Source of the DNA: CAKRJP01 sp963597615
GTDB lineage: Bacteria; Bacillota; Clostridia; Lachnospirales; Lachnospiraceae
Direction: 5' to 3'
DNA: 64,000 nt
Assembly: GCA_963597615.1 (NCBI GenBank)
Contig: CAVBQS010000011.1
Location: 49,538 to 113,537 of the forward strand
Below, in pieces: positions 47,001 to 55,001 of the stretch. Position numbers and translations under genes: made by a program. Within the stretch, counting starts at the first letter, position 1. Each line of letters begins with the position of its first letter. The notes beneath the pieces are model-generated. The model searched no databases, was not told the DNA's origin, and was given only the letters and a program-made list of their open reading frames with translations.

Positions 47001-50000
47001 ATAGTGCCGGCATACTTGGAAATGTCACCACCTATCAAGGCTCCTTGTCTCAGAACTTTACCATTCGAATTTTAGACTGCATGAATGGGCCGGGAGTGAA
47101 AATTTACTCCAACTCTATGGCATCTGGAATCTTTGGATTTATGTCCTGTGATAATCCCAGTGCTTATAATATACAGACTTCTACGAAGCAGGTGAATATT
47201 CAAATAGAGCGGTGCAGAAACTTTGCATCTGAAATGGCGGGTAGTTCATTTACAGGAGGTATCGTAGGAGCAAGATACGGAGGTTGGGATCATACTACCG
47301 TGAAGGATTGTTATTCTCCGAATTTTGGAGGATATGGAATCTTCTCTAATGGTATTAATAGTGGAGATGAGGCTTGGAGTAACAACCCATCCGGAACTTA
47401 TAAAAACTTGTTTGTTTATGATGGGCAAAATAGCAAAGGATTTTATGGAAATACAGGCTTTATCCTTGGAAGCAAGGATTCAGATGTAAATATTACTAGA
47501 GGGTCAGGTAGTATTACACTTACAAAAGCTTATCTTAGCAAATTTAGTGGGATATGTAGCAGTGTAGACTTGCTAAAAAAACAGGATGGAAAATATGTAG
47601 TTGTAAAAATGAATTCCGATGTTTGGTGGATGAGTGGTTTTTGGTGCTATATAGATGCTGATAATTATATTAGAAATGGGAATGAGGGAGATAAAATCAT
47701 CGGCCAGGTCCTCTATGAGGTGAATGAAGATTATTCATCTAGTAACCAAATTAAAAATACAGCAGTAGTAAAAACAGATCCAAAAGAGAATACTCTAGCT
47801 TACAATGCAAGAGGTAGCTATAGGAGAATAGAGGGAATTGTTACAAAAGAGGATGGAACTTGTCTGATTTTAGCCCCTACAGGAGCAACTGCGGAGATTA
47901 AGGATGGAAAGTTAAGTATCAGTATTACCCCAAATACCATGAACAATGCGGATAATGGAAGCTCGGAGGATGCTAGTACCTATTGTGATCCTTTCAAGTA
48001 TCGCATTACCGTAAGCAATGGTTCTGAAAGTGAAAGTTTTGACCTGTATGAAGAAAGTGGAAGTTTTGACCTTCCTGATAATCTTACAGGAAATGTAAGC
48101 GTAGCGGTTCAGGCTATCAGCATGTTTGATGATGTAGAAGATTCAGATCCATATGAAGTGAAAGACTTAACCATTCATGGCGTGTTGCCAGAGCCGGATG
48201 TGAAATTAGTAATAGTCTCACATGAGGGGGGTGACAGATATAAGGCTATTTATCAAGCTGTGCTGAATAACTTAGAAGACTATACTGCAAAAGATGAGAA
48301 TGGGGATGAATTATATCCAGGTTGGCAAGTAACTGTAAATATTGTAGGTGCTGGGACCATAACCATAAATAAGGACAATCCTACACCAACTTGGAGCTAT
48401 ACCTTTGGAGGAAATATAGAGGCTGCTTCGAAGACTTTCCAGATGATTTCCAAGGCAAGCATTTCCGGAGGTTCCGGAGAGTGGGAAGATTCTAAGGAAG
48501 TAACTACCTCAGTCAGACTTTGCAATAATTACAGACCACCTCGGGCTTTGAAAAACTGGTCTCCTCTAACACAGACGGTTACAGTAACAGGAACTAGCCT
48601 AAGTGATCTGGCAGTTAAGATAGAATTGGATGCTGGAAATACGGCTACGGATGTTCCACCAATTTATAGGGCTGAACTTGTTGGTGACTGGAAGGGTGAA
48701 AAAGAAGTAGTGTTTGAGGAGGAAGATATCTTGCTTGTATCACAGGGAAAAGCTTCTGCCACCTTCTCGAATTTGCCGGAGGCTATAAAAGACGCCACCA
48801 ACTTAAAAGTGCGTCTTTGGTTTGCCGCTAGTGGAGAGGGTCCAGTTTATACTTACTATGAACTGGATACAAAGGACAATGCCAATGTAAAGGAACTGGT
48901 TTCTGTGGCTGAAGATGGAACTCCAACATACAAGTGTCTTCATAGTACACCTTTGGAAAATTACGATAACTATTATGATAACTATATCAACCGTTTGGAT
49001 ACAGGAATTTCCTGGTTACCCGCTCCAGTCTTAGAGGGAGCAGATTCAGATACATACAAAGCAGTAGAAAGCTATGGTGATGACGGAGAAATTTATTACA
49101 AATTCTCTTGGGATCAGGGCGTTTCAGGAACTGACAATGCCTCTTATCAAGTATCTATGACAGGTATTGATAAAAATGGTAAGGAGGTTAGAATCGCTAG
49201 CTCTGATGTTTATAAGGGTGGCAAGAGCCTTACAATTGATGGCTCTAAGTGGAATTACAGTCAGGTAAAATTAACCGTTACCAGAATCGGAGATTCAAGT
49301 AGCAAAAAAATCGGTTTATCCACTACAGGAACCTACAAGATGAAACAGAGGCTTACAAAGCCTGCCCAGCCAAGCTTAAGCCTAATAAGTCAGAATGAGC
49401 TTCTCTACAAGCTTAGCTGGAATGCCCTTTCTTCAGAAGAAGGAGTGGAAGGCTATCAGGCTTATATTCAGGTCTATGGAAGTAATGACAAGCTGGAGAA
49501 AGAAGAAAAGCTTGGAGAACTTATTACCACAGACCAAAAAGACGGAAAAGCTTACAAACAAGAGGTGGATTTAGAGAACTATGCAGGAAAGCGAGTGGTC
49601 ATCTACCTGGTGGCAAAGGCTGACAAGGACAGTGCTTATCTGGATAGCGAAGCTGGTATTACTTACGAGCTTACAATACCGGAACGAATAAAAACACCGA
49701 CGGTTGCTTGGAGCATTGACTGGAAGTATGATCAAGAAAAATATCTAGAAGCAGATGCCTTTGAAGAGGGTGGTCTTACCGTAAGCTTAAAGGCAGATAA
49801 AAATAGCATTCCGCCAGGAGGAAGTGCTTACTTGTTAAAAGCTTTTGTTTACGATTCGGAAGAGGAAGCTGGTAAGGCAACCGATTCAGACCCGGGAACT
49901 AATTATAAGGTTAAATATCCTTTAGAAGAGTCCGTAACCCAAATGGACGTAAATAGTTCTACAGATTACAGTCACAGTTTAAGTGGCCTATCTACAGAGT

Positions 50001-50818
50001 ATGCCGGAAAATGGATTGTCTTCTATGGACGTATTTCCTCAGGAGCAGGTAGCGTAAGTTCCAAGTGGGTAAAATCAAAGGTTTACAGACTTCCTTACGT
50101 AAAGCTGCAATCTCCGGAGATTCGTTCAGAGGTGGAAGAAGGCGTTAGCTTTACTGCTGATGTACAGTCAACACCAGAGGTTCCGGGACAAGATGAGACT
50201 TGGACAGGAAAAAGAACTTATCTTACCTGGGAAAGTGTCTTCTGTGCTAGTGCCTATGAAGTAAATCTGAATGGACAGGTTACTGGCGTTGCAAGTTCAG
50301 GTGAAAAGACCGGCATAGGAAGTAAGTTGCGGCTCATAGAAGGAAGCGATGGAGTTGCTGTTTGGGTATGGAGAGCTGTAGAAGAGAAAGTTAGTGACAC
50401 AGAGACCAAGATAGTATGGAAGTGGGTAACTGTTGAGGAGACAGCCCAGGATATTCCAGAAGGAACAGCTGAGACAGACATTCTACATACCTTCGACATT
50501 CCAGACTATGGAGTGACAGCAACAGGAACCTATACAGCAGCTGATGGAAGTACCCCGGTGTATACGGTGACATTAAGTAGTCAGTTAGTGGTGCAAAAGA
50601 CAGAAGATGGAACTTACAAGTATAGTTTGAAGCTACCGGATGTAACAGAAATGAAGGCGGCAGATGACAGCGTGGTGACAAATGATGACTTTGGAATTTC
50701 TACATTGGTGAAGGCATATAGTAATGTAAGTGAGAATGTGGAAGATGTAGAAAAAGAAGAGGCTGAGGAGAAGAGTGAAGCATATGTAAGGTCCGAGGAG
50801 TGTACAATTGAGTGGTAG
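41036..50818 (+). CDS. Giant prepilin-like surface protein with about 40 GLUG-type repeats
   Basis: About 3,260 residues. The start chosen at 41036 gives an 8-residue basic leader (MGNKRKKG), then the class III cleavage site G|FTLVE with Glu at +5 and a classic pilin helix (LTVVLVILGIIAAIAVPFF). An in-frame ATG 18 bases earlier would only lengthen the leader. A pilin-like head (about 10-160) leads to beta-rich sequence. Residues about 520-2085 hold roughly 40 copies of a GLUG-like unit of the form (Y/F)(V/A)GGI(V/A)G(Y/x)N, on average about 39 residues apart, expected to form a beta-helix. The remaining about 1,100 residues look like several Fn3/Ig-type beta sandwiches. There is no LPxTG motif or signal peptidase I site, so it must be displayed through the pilus machinery. 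It is the first gene of the type IV pilus cluster and a likely tip or shaft adhesin. Confidence 0.88.
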   Translation: MGNKRKKGFTLVELTVVLVILGIIAAIAVPFFINYWKKAEFRKNQENAKTVYLAAESRLTYYRSSGQWDKFKKEILKAAKDGTLAEEASFEDGSDSELNGRIYTIKLDKSAKDQTTKNNLVLEILDDYTYDKDFFNASISIEIDIESGEVYSAFYGSRCKGLNYMSDDTDGYLTMQKRDYDSRRDRLLGYYSTEDTVNSVNLEAKRLRITTINLVNSEKLYLNWSSNAGADLGVDYDISFYNKKGDQELFSVRVSQMDMRSAGWSTTDTASSMASLTVKDGKGKDQGTWQFPVTYSDNKFSLILDAMMSAKVEATLDSQANSSSASSDLLKTSSISITRLSSVASALSDPQTIYAKVKATAYSGSLKHTSTVEYRDSETVKSNTANSMFGDDTEISDKNKKVTVTAFRHLSNIRYYENNKKDTKKSDTTFSLTNKNMDWASAGTGVYDFKTEKTKTGESLQKLTWRENTSEKTVGFPAIPDLSGKYILEGKGSDTLISNLYLNEESVVVDETAKALKKDATQYLGLFGEIEGTVKKVTFKDPTLTIGTSKTSSLGSLNSLRGVGILAGRSEGSLKDVSLTVTSSKKNQTVLNADLSKDTSRYVCVGSLVGALAKISGNDVLNSPTSGGVYNLQAEGKMEVTLPEEDEIKDISEVSGVGGIVGYAKLDKSVQKSNVQISDCESNMEISANRYAGGIVGRVDSDLAASEYENASALKLQELANVIDCQSESLVRCTSSDKDSETAEGNYFGGIVGYAEDALLYNVSSASGRGDSFSYSVHVAEKDQYLLGDYVGGIAGYAQDALLANCSTQKNGYILGNDYVGGIAGGLGGSITEAIQTVTDEGDSATVNASYVIGNNYVGGITGINQKDVTLKNCINNGVAAAYEKYVGGVVGYNAEKSKIQDCVSYLSDYDDSIFNMITDTWNAKADYAGGIAGYNNGAIKFSADSKAVTVKSVSSIVVGQNYVGGIAGFNDVEGSLDVEYTLIGGKIYAYGNCAGGLFGLNASEEILEKELSIKPSSLQGNYCVGGCIGANVVALTKDVTMGGIKTDNSLGQISGNAFCGGVIGYERTYTSSQLSQSTLLATLENSSDELLPSIDADGIPTEVRQSHNSYTLTISTNNNIPIRGGIYVGGIVGYCEKNTNLLMKDCTNSGDLSLKDTQYSDGVVLGNFQRSSEISLTDANVEERANEVYMHFAGGIISVNLENQVIDDCKNTATMSGFDGVGGIVGLNAGLITNCNLNQHFGNTALNYVGGIAGVNLGTGVNKTYNGTSYTAGTIEKCSTLKNKTLSGNSNVGGIVGWNMSGGLLKDNTSNCNVTGAGEEAIGGLAGRNSGSIKVTTDENKAAKTISGSNATGVGGIVGVNEEAGALLVEDNLGTQVVAVGNQTSVEGSKKVGGIIGINEGSFGDQNRQVYIRCEAKSIRASNGYAGGLVGETGGDIFYGINASTTVTADQGYAGGITAYNKETIASCNNYGNVTSSNGYAGGIAAENVGVIEKCLVEGQNNSNIKIYSVGVSEAGAVVAVNGVMGTIEDSKPGKNVSLGESASIYGGVAGLNKGTIQKSKDFEVTEIPTITTIQGGLTVGGAVGVNEANAKIIGVTVSSDSSNKTMNGFTGYKYLGGLVGDNYGQVEASSFTGNIKESSGTVGNCYGGIAGINEGGASVKDCSIDYISMSIQGVYSATSTNSASQKENLSTHAGGIVGKNEEEANVSGCTLEDNENSVLVAKYGMLGGVAGFNKGNISGSGSSITAKVMEDAETLDQLVANAKKQGLDADSNYVAYNGKAQLEDLKYSNSNKSVSSSRLKMYMDTNGNIGGITAYNSTTGAVSECVSGDWFLSNKSAQVGVGTGGIIGMNESEKDTSKVVNGAFVGRYIANEETNRFAGGIIGNQNNSTSKDWTINMAVNFGTIYCFNSHYSGGIVGQWTGSGGTIQNSRNYGMLQTTFAEGWRGASGGIVAQLYHASDNHEYNIIGCDNYGSIYKRNGSKGNGANDSAGILGNVTTYQGSLSQNFTIRILDCMNGPGVKIYSNSMASGIFGFMSCDNPSAYNIQTSTKQVNIQIERCRNFASEMAGSSFTGGIVGARYGGWDHTTVKDCYSPNFGGYGIFSNGINSGDEAWSNNPSGTYKNLFVYDGQNSKGFYGNTGFILGSKDSDVNITRGSGSITLTKAYLSKFSGICSSVDLLKKQDGKYVVVKMNSDVWWMSGFWCYIDADNYIRNGNEGDKIIGQVLYEVNEDYSSSNQIKNTAVVKTDPKENTLAYNARGSYRRIEGIVTKEDGTCLILAPTGATAEIKDGKLSISITPNTMNNADNGSSEDASTYCDPFKYRITVSNGSESESFDLYEESGSFDLPDNLTGNVSVAVQAISMFDDVEDSDPYEVKDLTIHGVLPEPDVKLVIVSHEGGDRYKAIYQAVLNNLEDYTAKDENGDELYPGWQVTVNIVGAGTITINKDNPTPTWSYTFGGNIEAASKTFQMISKASISGGSGEWEDSKEVTTSVRLCNNYRPPRALKNWSPLTQTVTVTGTSLSDLAVKIELDAGNTATDVPPIYRAELVGDWKGEKEVVFEEEDILLVSQGKASATFSNLPEAIKDATNLKVRLWFAASGEGPVYTYYELDTKDNANVKELVSVAEDGTPTYKCLHSTPLENYDNYYDNYINRLDTGISWLPAPVLEGADSDTYKAVESYGDDGEIYYKFSWDQGVSGTDNASYQVSMTGIDKNGKEVRIASSDVYKGGKSLTIDGSKWNYSQVKLTVTRIGDSSSKKIGLSTTGTYKMKQRLTKPAQPSLSLISQNELLYKLSWNALSSEEGVEGYQAYIQVYGSNDKLEKEEKLGELITTDQKDGKAYKQEVDLENYAGKRVVIYLVAKADKDSAYLDSEAGITYELTIPERIKTPTVAWSIDWKYDQEKYLEADAFEEGGLTVSLKADKNSIPPGGSAYLLKAFVYDSEEEAGKATDSDPGTNYKVKYPLEESVTQMDVNSSTDYSHSLSGLSTEYAGKWIVFYGRISSGAGSVSSKWVKSKVYRLPYVKLQSPEIRSEVEEGVSFTADVQSTPEVPGQDETWTGKRTYLTWESVFCASAYEVNLNGQVTGVASSGEKTGIGSKLRLIEGSDGVAVWVWRAVEEKVSDTETKIVWKWVTVEETAQDIPEGTAETDILHTFDIPDYGVTATGTYTAADGSTPVYTVTLSSQLVVQKTEDGTYKYSLKLPDVTEMKAADDSVVTNDDFGISTLVKAYSNVSENVEDVEKEEAEEKSEAYVRSEECTIEW

Positions 50819-51011
50819 CGCCTTGCCTTGTCGAGTGGACGGATTATGGCAATAGCCGAAAGCAACAAAGACACGCTTGCGCTCCGTTCCGCACGTAGCG
50901 GTACTAAGGGGCTAAAGGACGGCCCCTAAGGACCGGCGTGCTCCAAGGGTCTTCTTTTGCTTTGACTATTGCCATTAATCCTGACGTTCGATAAGGCGGG
51001 ATGTGGCGCTA
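50816..51011 (+). repeat. Long inverted repeat with conserved 88-bp core (copy A)
   Basis: A 196-bp imperfect palindrome fills the gap between the giant prepilin and the next gene. Its centre (50867-50954) is an 88-bp core shared with copies B and C. Its own arms pair with each other: TAGCGCC with GGCGCTA at the ends, GCCTTGTCGAGTGGACGGATT with a 15-of-21 match, and ATGGCAATAG with CTATTGCCAT next to the core. The core itself folds into an outer stem and two hairpins (CCGC/GCGG and GGGGCT/GGCCCC). Confidence 0.88.
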
Positions 51012-51071
51012 GGTAAGGTGTCCTGGCGCAAGAGTTTTGACAAGTGAGATTTTTTATAGCAGGAGATGTTT

Positions 51072-51908
51072 ATGAAGGGTTGGCGGTTTTTAAAACTGAA
51101 TAGGAGACGTGGGGTGTCCATGGTTTTGGTGCTTTGTGTTTCTGCCTTCTTTGTGGCATTTGCTGCTGCTATGGTCTATGCGGCTGGTATGGTGACGGCC
51201 CAGTCTAACCAGAGGCTTAAGGAGGAGCGCTGCTACCAGCTGGCTAAAAGTTACGGGAAAGTCCTGACTAAAGAGCTTACAAAGTATGAGAAGAAGACCG
51301 ATGATGCAGGTAATAGTGTGGCAAGTGGCAGTTTTTATGCTTTTGCCAATAAGTTCCTGGATAGTTCCCAGTATCTTGAGTACAATTCGGACTATAGTTC
51401 TAGTACTACTTATAATTTTGTGCTGGATGATGCGAATTTATCGGAGTTGTTTAAGTCTCCCTTGAAGGATTCTTCTTATGGAAATACAACGATTTCTTTG
51501 AAAAAGGAGACTAATTCTGATGAGAATACAGATGCCCTTGTGAAGGGTGGAGAAATCGATAATGTAATAAGCAGTACGGATTATACGTCTACAATTACTT
51601 CTATTGAGAACACCACAGTTCGTCAGTACAATTTGATTTTGGATGTGACCTCCTATTATGAGGATGTGTCATATACCTATTCTTTGGAATTTGCCAGGGA
51701 AGAGAAGTATTCCGTTCGTTTTAAATATGAAGATACAGCCATTGTTTGGGACGGAACCAATAAAGTGTGGAGAGAAGGAAATACAGCGGGGGTGGTGTGT
51801 ACTATTCCAGAAGGAGCAACTATTACTTATGAATACCTTACATCTTCTTCTACTTTAAGTAGATTTATAGAAAATAGCCTGGAGGAGGGAGGTGCTTCTG
51901 GTGACTAG
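51072..51908 (+). CDS. Minor prepilin-like (PilX/GspK-position) protein
   Basis: 278 residues from ATG 51072, where AGGAG has proper spacing; the ATG six bases earlier touches the ribosome site. A basic start RRRGVSMVLVLCVSAFFVAFAAAMVYAAG gives one N-terminal membrane helix, as in PilX-type minor pilins, which often lack the canonical glutamate. The following helix has Q/E/K-rich sequence, and the rest is Ser/Thr/Asp-rich with a beta-rich end. I recognise no named domain beyond the helix. It overlaps the next gene by eight bases. Confidence 0.75.
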   Translation: MKGWRFLKLNRRRGVSMVLVLCVSAFFVAFAAAMVYAAGMVTAQSNQRLKEERCYQLAKSYGKVLTKELTKYEKKTDDAGNSVASGSFYAFANKFLDSSQYLEYNSDYSSSTTYNFVLDDANLSELFKSPLKDSSYGNTTISLKKETNSDENTDALVKGGEIDNVISSTDYTSTITSIENTTVRQYNLILDVTSYYEDVSYTYSLEFAREEKYSVRFKYEDTAIVWDGTNKVWREGNTAGVVCTIPEGATITYEYLTSSSTLSRFIENSLEEGGASGD

Positions 51909-52317
51909 AAGAAGCATAGAGAAATTTCTAAAGGGCAAGGTAAAGGAGAAGGCAGGAGAGACCTTGGTGGAGGTTATGGCTAGTATTTTCCTATTTCTGA
52001 TTCTCCTGGCTATCCTTAACGGGGCCATTAGTTACTGCAGTAATTCTCTTGCAAAGAACAAGGAGATTCGCAGTGAGAATACTAAAATTTTAGAAGGCCT
52101 CCAAAGTGCAACAGAAACTACAAGCGGTTCTCTGGAAATGAAATTTATTGCCACCAATGCTGATATGACTGTAAAGGGAAATCAGGTTTTTACAGTTACT
52201 GTGGATTTGGCAAAAAAGAAGGTAGACTATACGGATAGTGATGGAAACAATCAAACTACCAGCTTCTCCTTATTCCAATACAAGGGGGATGCTTCCGGAG
52301 ACGGAGGTGGCTCATGA
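51901..52317 (+). CDS. Minor prepilin-like protein (PilV/GspI position)
   Basis: 138 residues from GTG 51901, with a strong GGAGGAGGGAGG site upstream. An 18-residue basic leader ends in KAG|ETLVEVMASIFLFLILLAIL: glycine at -1 and glutamate at +5 are right, but position +1 is Glu instead of Phe or Met. The soluble part is about 100 residues. It overlaps its neighbours on both sides (8 and 4 bases), so three prepilin-like genes are translated as one set. Confidence 0.8.
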   Translation: MTRRSIEKFLKGKVKEKAGETLVEVMASIFLFLILLAILNGAISYCSNSLAKNKEIRSENTKILEGLQSATETTSGSLEMKFIATNADMTVKGNQVFTVTVDLAKKKVDYTDSDGNNQTTSFSLFQYKGDASGDGGGS

Positions 52318-53102
52318 AATTTATAAAAGAGACAGATAGGCATTTCGTGGTTTGCCATTCCTTGCTAAAGTTAAAAGCTGATAAAAGAAGAGGTACCACC
52401 CTGGTGGAACTTATGGTATCCTTGGTATTGATTAGTATATTGATGGCCATGGCGGTGGCAGCCCTAAGCTCTGCCACAAGAATTTTTGTAAAAGTACAAA
52501 AGACTCAATATGCTCAGTCTATATTAGACACTGTCATGACAGAGCTTCGAGGCATGACAGAAGAAGCTTCAGGTTATATAAAAATCTATAAGGCAGATGG
52601 ATTTGCCCCTGATGCATTAGGTGCCACAGAAGGCACTAGCTTAGAATTTCAAACCCCGGAAGGCTACGTAAAAGTCCTATCCCAGGAGGGAGCAAAAGAA
52701 ACTACCATCTACATAGGAGACAACCAAAGTGGAAGCTTTGAGGCAGTAGACCCAGGAAGACTCCTGACTCGCTACTACACTCCAAAAGGAAGCACCGGCA
52801 CCTATGTAAGCCAAATGCAAGGAACCCCGGTGGCAAGGGCCGTAGCAAAAGCCTACGGCGAAGGTTTCTACATGAAAAATTATCTGGAGATAAAGTACAA
52901 GGCCACACCGGATGCAGAAGGAAAAGTATCCAGCATCCAGGCAACATTAAGCCTCTATGCCACCGATGCAGAAGGCAACAAACAAATAGATCCCATAACC
53001 ACAGACACACAAAGTCTGGAGCTAAGAAAAACCCTGCCCCTAAAGACAGGCACTGGATCAGAAACAGCTATAGCCGAAGACAATATGGCAGAAGGCGACT
53101 AA
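52314..53102 (+). CDS. Minor prepilin-like protein (PilW/GspJ position)
   Basis: 262 residues. A long leader (about 27 residues) ends in RRG|TTLVELMVSLVLISILMAMAVAAL, with Glu at +5 and Thr at +1. A soluble domain of about 200 residues follows. The 3' half is strikingly rich in C and A on the coding strand, unlike the G/T-rich genes just before it. ATG overlaps the stop of the upstream gene (ATGA). Confidence 0.82.
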   Translation: MKFIKETDRHFVVCHSLLKLKADKRRGTTLVELMVSLVLISILMAMAVAALSSATRIFVKVQKTQYAQSILDTVMTELRGMTEEASGYIKIYKADGFAPDALGATEGTSLEFQTPEGYVKVLSQEGAKETTIYIGDNQSGSFEAVDPGRLLTRYYTPKGSTGTYVSQMQGTPVARAVAKAYGEGFYMKNYLEIKYKATPDAEGKVSSIQATLSLYATDAEGNKQIDPITTDTQSLELRKTLPLKTGTGSETAIAEDNMAEGD

Positions 53103-53223
53103 AACAAACAAGGTATATACGCTGGCACCGAAGCGTTTATATAAAAAGCAATAGGAAAAACCATTGCAAAAACGGGAGGCTTATACCCCCCCCTGAAAAA
53201 CCGAAAGAAAGGAAACGAGGGAA
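53103..53223 (+). promoter_or_regulatory. Leader region of the major pilin gene with a C8 tract
   Basis: It contains two small inverted repeats (ATATACGCT with AGCGTTTATAT, about 53114-53143; GCAATAGG with CCATTGC, about 53148-53167) and eight consecutive C (53186-53193), 30 bases before the start codon. No sigma-A pair fits well. Confidence 0.5.
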
Positions 53224-53664
53224 ATGATGAAAAAATTAAAAGAGAAAAAAGGATTTACCTTAGTAGAGCTTATCGTAGTATTAGTAATTCTAGCAATCTT
53301 AGCTGCATTGTTGATCCCAGCATTGACAGGATATATTGATAAGGCAAAGAATAAGTCAATCGTGGCAGAGACACGTCAGGCAGTAATGGCAGCACAGACT
53401 TTAGTTGATGAAGCTTATGCAAAGGAAGAAGTGGGAGCCGATACAGTTGGTATTGATGGAGGAACAAAACCAACTAGTCCGACCAAGAAGATTACTAAGG
53501 ATGATATTAAGAAGTTGTCTGAAGTAACTGGAGATATTGAAGATGGTGCAGAAGTTGAGAATGGAGTAGTTACAAAATTTGTTTATACTGCAAAAGGTAA
53601 AACTTGCACATATACAAAGGGTGGAACTAGCGGTAGCGATGGAGCATACGACGTAACAAAATAG
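53224..53664 (+). CDS. Major type IV prepilin
   Basis: 146 residues. A 10-residue basic leader is followed by KKG|FTLVELIVVLVILAILAALLIPALTGYIDKAK, the most canonical class III leader and helix in the locus. A small, Thr/Gly/Lys-rich head follows. Size, position and more biased codon use than its neighbours fit the main pilus subunit. Two ATG codons stand in tandem (53224 and 53227); the GAGGG site favours neither clearly. Only two cysteines-free stretches and one Cys occur, so no typical C-terminal disulfide loop is present. Confidence 0.92.
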   Translation: MMKKLKEKKGFTLVELIVVLVILAILAALLIPALTGYIDKAKNKSIVAETRQAVMAAQTLVDEAYAKEEVGADTVGIDGGTKPTSPTKKITKDDIKKLSEVTGDIEDGAEVENGVVTKFVYTAKGKTCTYTKGGTSGSDGAYDVTK

Positions 53665-53704
53665 TTGGAAAGTTTAAGAGTGAGATTGGGAGAATGAACT
53701 ACTG

Positions 53705-54151
53705 ATGACAAACCGAGTGAATTCTAGAAAAGAATTGAAAAAGTTGAATATTGGGGTGAAGTCGGTAGCTTCCTTTCTTGCAATCCTGCTTTTGGCGGTT
53801 GTGCTTGTGGCCTGTGGATCTTTAGCTCTAATGCGTCGTGCGGATGCTCAGGTGGCTTTGGGTCATGCTAAGTCGGTGCGTTTGGCCCTTATGGTTACGG
53901 CTCAGGACTGCTATAGTAAGGATGTTTCCTTCTGTGACTCTTCCTCTGAAGGAGGGGTCACAGAAGGTCTTTATGAAGAGGTTATTTCTTTGAGTGCTAC
54001 TCCAGGGGATTTCTGGGTGCTTAAAACCTCGGAGGATGGTTATACGGTAGAGAAGTTTATCTACCGGGAAGATGATTTTACTGTTTGGTATCAGGCGGAT
54101 CCTAAGTCTTATACCGTGTATCATAATGATACTATGATTGATGGCAAGTGA
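53705..54151 (+). CDS. Pilin-like membrane protein of the pilus locus
   Basis: 148 residues. After a basic start there is one long hydrophobic helix (about 20-45, FLAILLLAVVLVACGSLALM) and a pilin-like amphipathic continuation RRADAQVALGHAKSVRLALMVTAQD. It lacks a G|xxxxE cleavage motif. The soluble part has two close cysteines (CYSKDVSFC). It may be a non-cleaved pilin relative or an accessory protein. I recognise no named family. Confidence 0.65.
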   Translation: MTNRVNSRKELKKLNIGVKSVASFLAILLLAVVLVACGSLALMRRADAQVALGHAKSVRLALMVTAQDCYSKDVSFCDSSSEGGVTEGLYEEVISLSATPGDFWVLKTSEDGYTVEKFIYREDDFTVWYQADPKSYTVYHNDTMIDGK

Positions 54152-54215
54152 CGGGAATAGATGACTTGCTGAAGATGATTTTTATTATAAGTTTGTTTGA
54201 CAGGAGAGAGGAGAC

Positions 54216-55001
54216 ATGGTTATTACAGTTTTAGAGATGATTATTTGGATTCTTCGTTTCTTCTTTGGTGCCTGTATTTTTAGTTTTTTAGGTCTTGTGG
54301 TTTGTAGACTTCCTTTAGGGGAGAGTCTTGTGACAGGACGCAGTCATTGCACTTGTTGTAATCATACCTTGGGTGCCTTGGAGTTGATTCCGGGCATCAG
54401 TTATATTGTCCTTGGTGGCAGGTGTAAGGTATGTAAGTCGAAGATTCCTTTTAGGGATTTTGTTTGTGAGGTTCTTGGAGGCTTGGCCTTCATTTTTTGT
54501 GGATATCGCTTTGGCCTTGGCTCTTGGGAAATTATATCCTTGCAAGGCTTACTTGTATTTATTTACCTTGGAATATTACTGGTGGTGGCCCTGATTGATT
54601 GGGATACCCAGATGATTTACGATAGATTTCATATTTTGATATTTATATTGGCAGTGGGAGAGTATTTCCTAAATACATCCCACGGCATCATAGATCGATT
54701 AATAGGAGCGGTTATTATAGCGGTTCCTATGTTGCTACTGGCATTGGTGATTCCCGGAGCCTTCGGGGGCGGAGACATTAAGCTCATGTTCGTCTCTGGC
54801 CTATTTTTAGGAACCGGTCCCATCGTATGCGCCATGTTTCTAGGCCTCTTAACTGGAGGTGCCTATGGAGCATGGATGCTAGCAAGAAAAAAACTAGACC
54901 GCAAAGATGTCTTCGCCTTTGGACCTTTCCTGGCCTTTGGGCTTATGATTTCATCTTTGTATGGAGATGCACTGGTGCAATGGTACCTTCAGTTCCTATA
55001 A
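54216..55001 (+). CDS. pilD: Prepilin peptidase / N-methyltransferase
   Basis: A membrane aspartyl protease that cuts class III leaders and methylates the new N-terminus. 261 residues with about seven membrane segments. A cytoplasmic zinc-binding loop has CTCC and CKVC pairs (about 47-75). Catalytic aspartates are Asp128 (ALIDWDTQMI) and Asp187 in the GGGDIKLM motif. All prepilins of this locus are its expected substrates. An inverted repeat starts directly after its stop. Confidence 0.96.
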   Translation: MVITVLEMIIWILRFFFGACIFSFLGLVVCRLPLGESLVTGRSHCTCCNHTLGALELIPGISYIVLGGRCKVCKSKIPFRDFVCEVLGGLAFIFCGYRFGLGSWEIISLQGLLVFIYLGILLVVALIDWDTQMIYDRFHILIFILAVGEYFLNTSHGIIDRLIGAVIIAVPMLLLALVIPGAFGGGDIKLMFVSGLFLGTGPIVCAMFLGLLTGGAYGAWMLARKKLDRKDVFAFGPFLAFGLMISSLYGDALVQWYLQFL

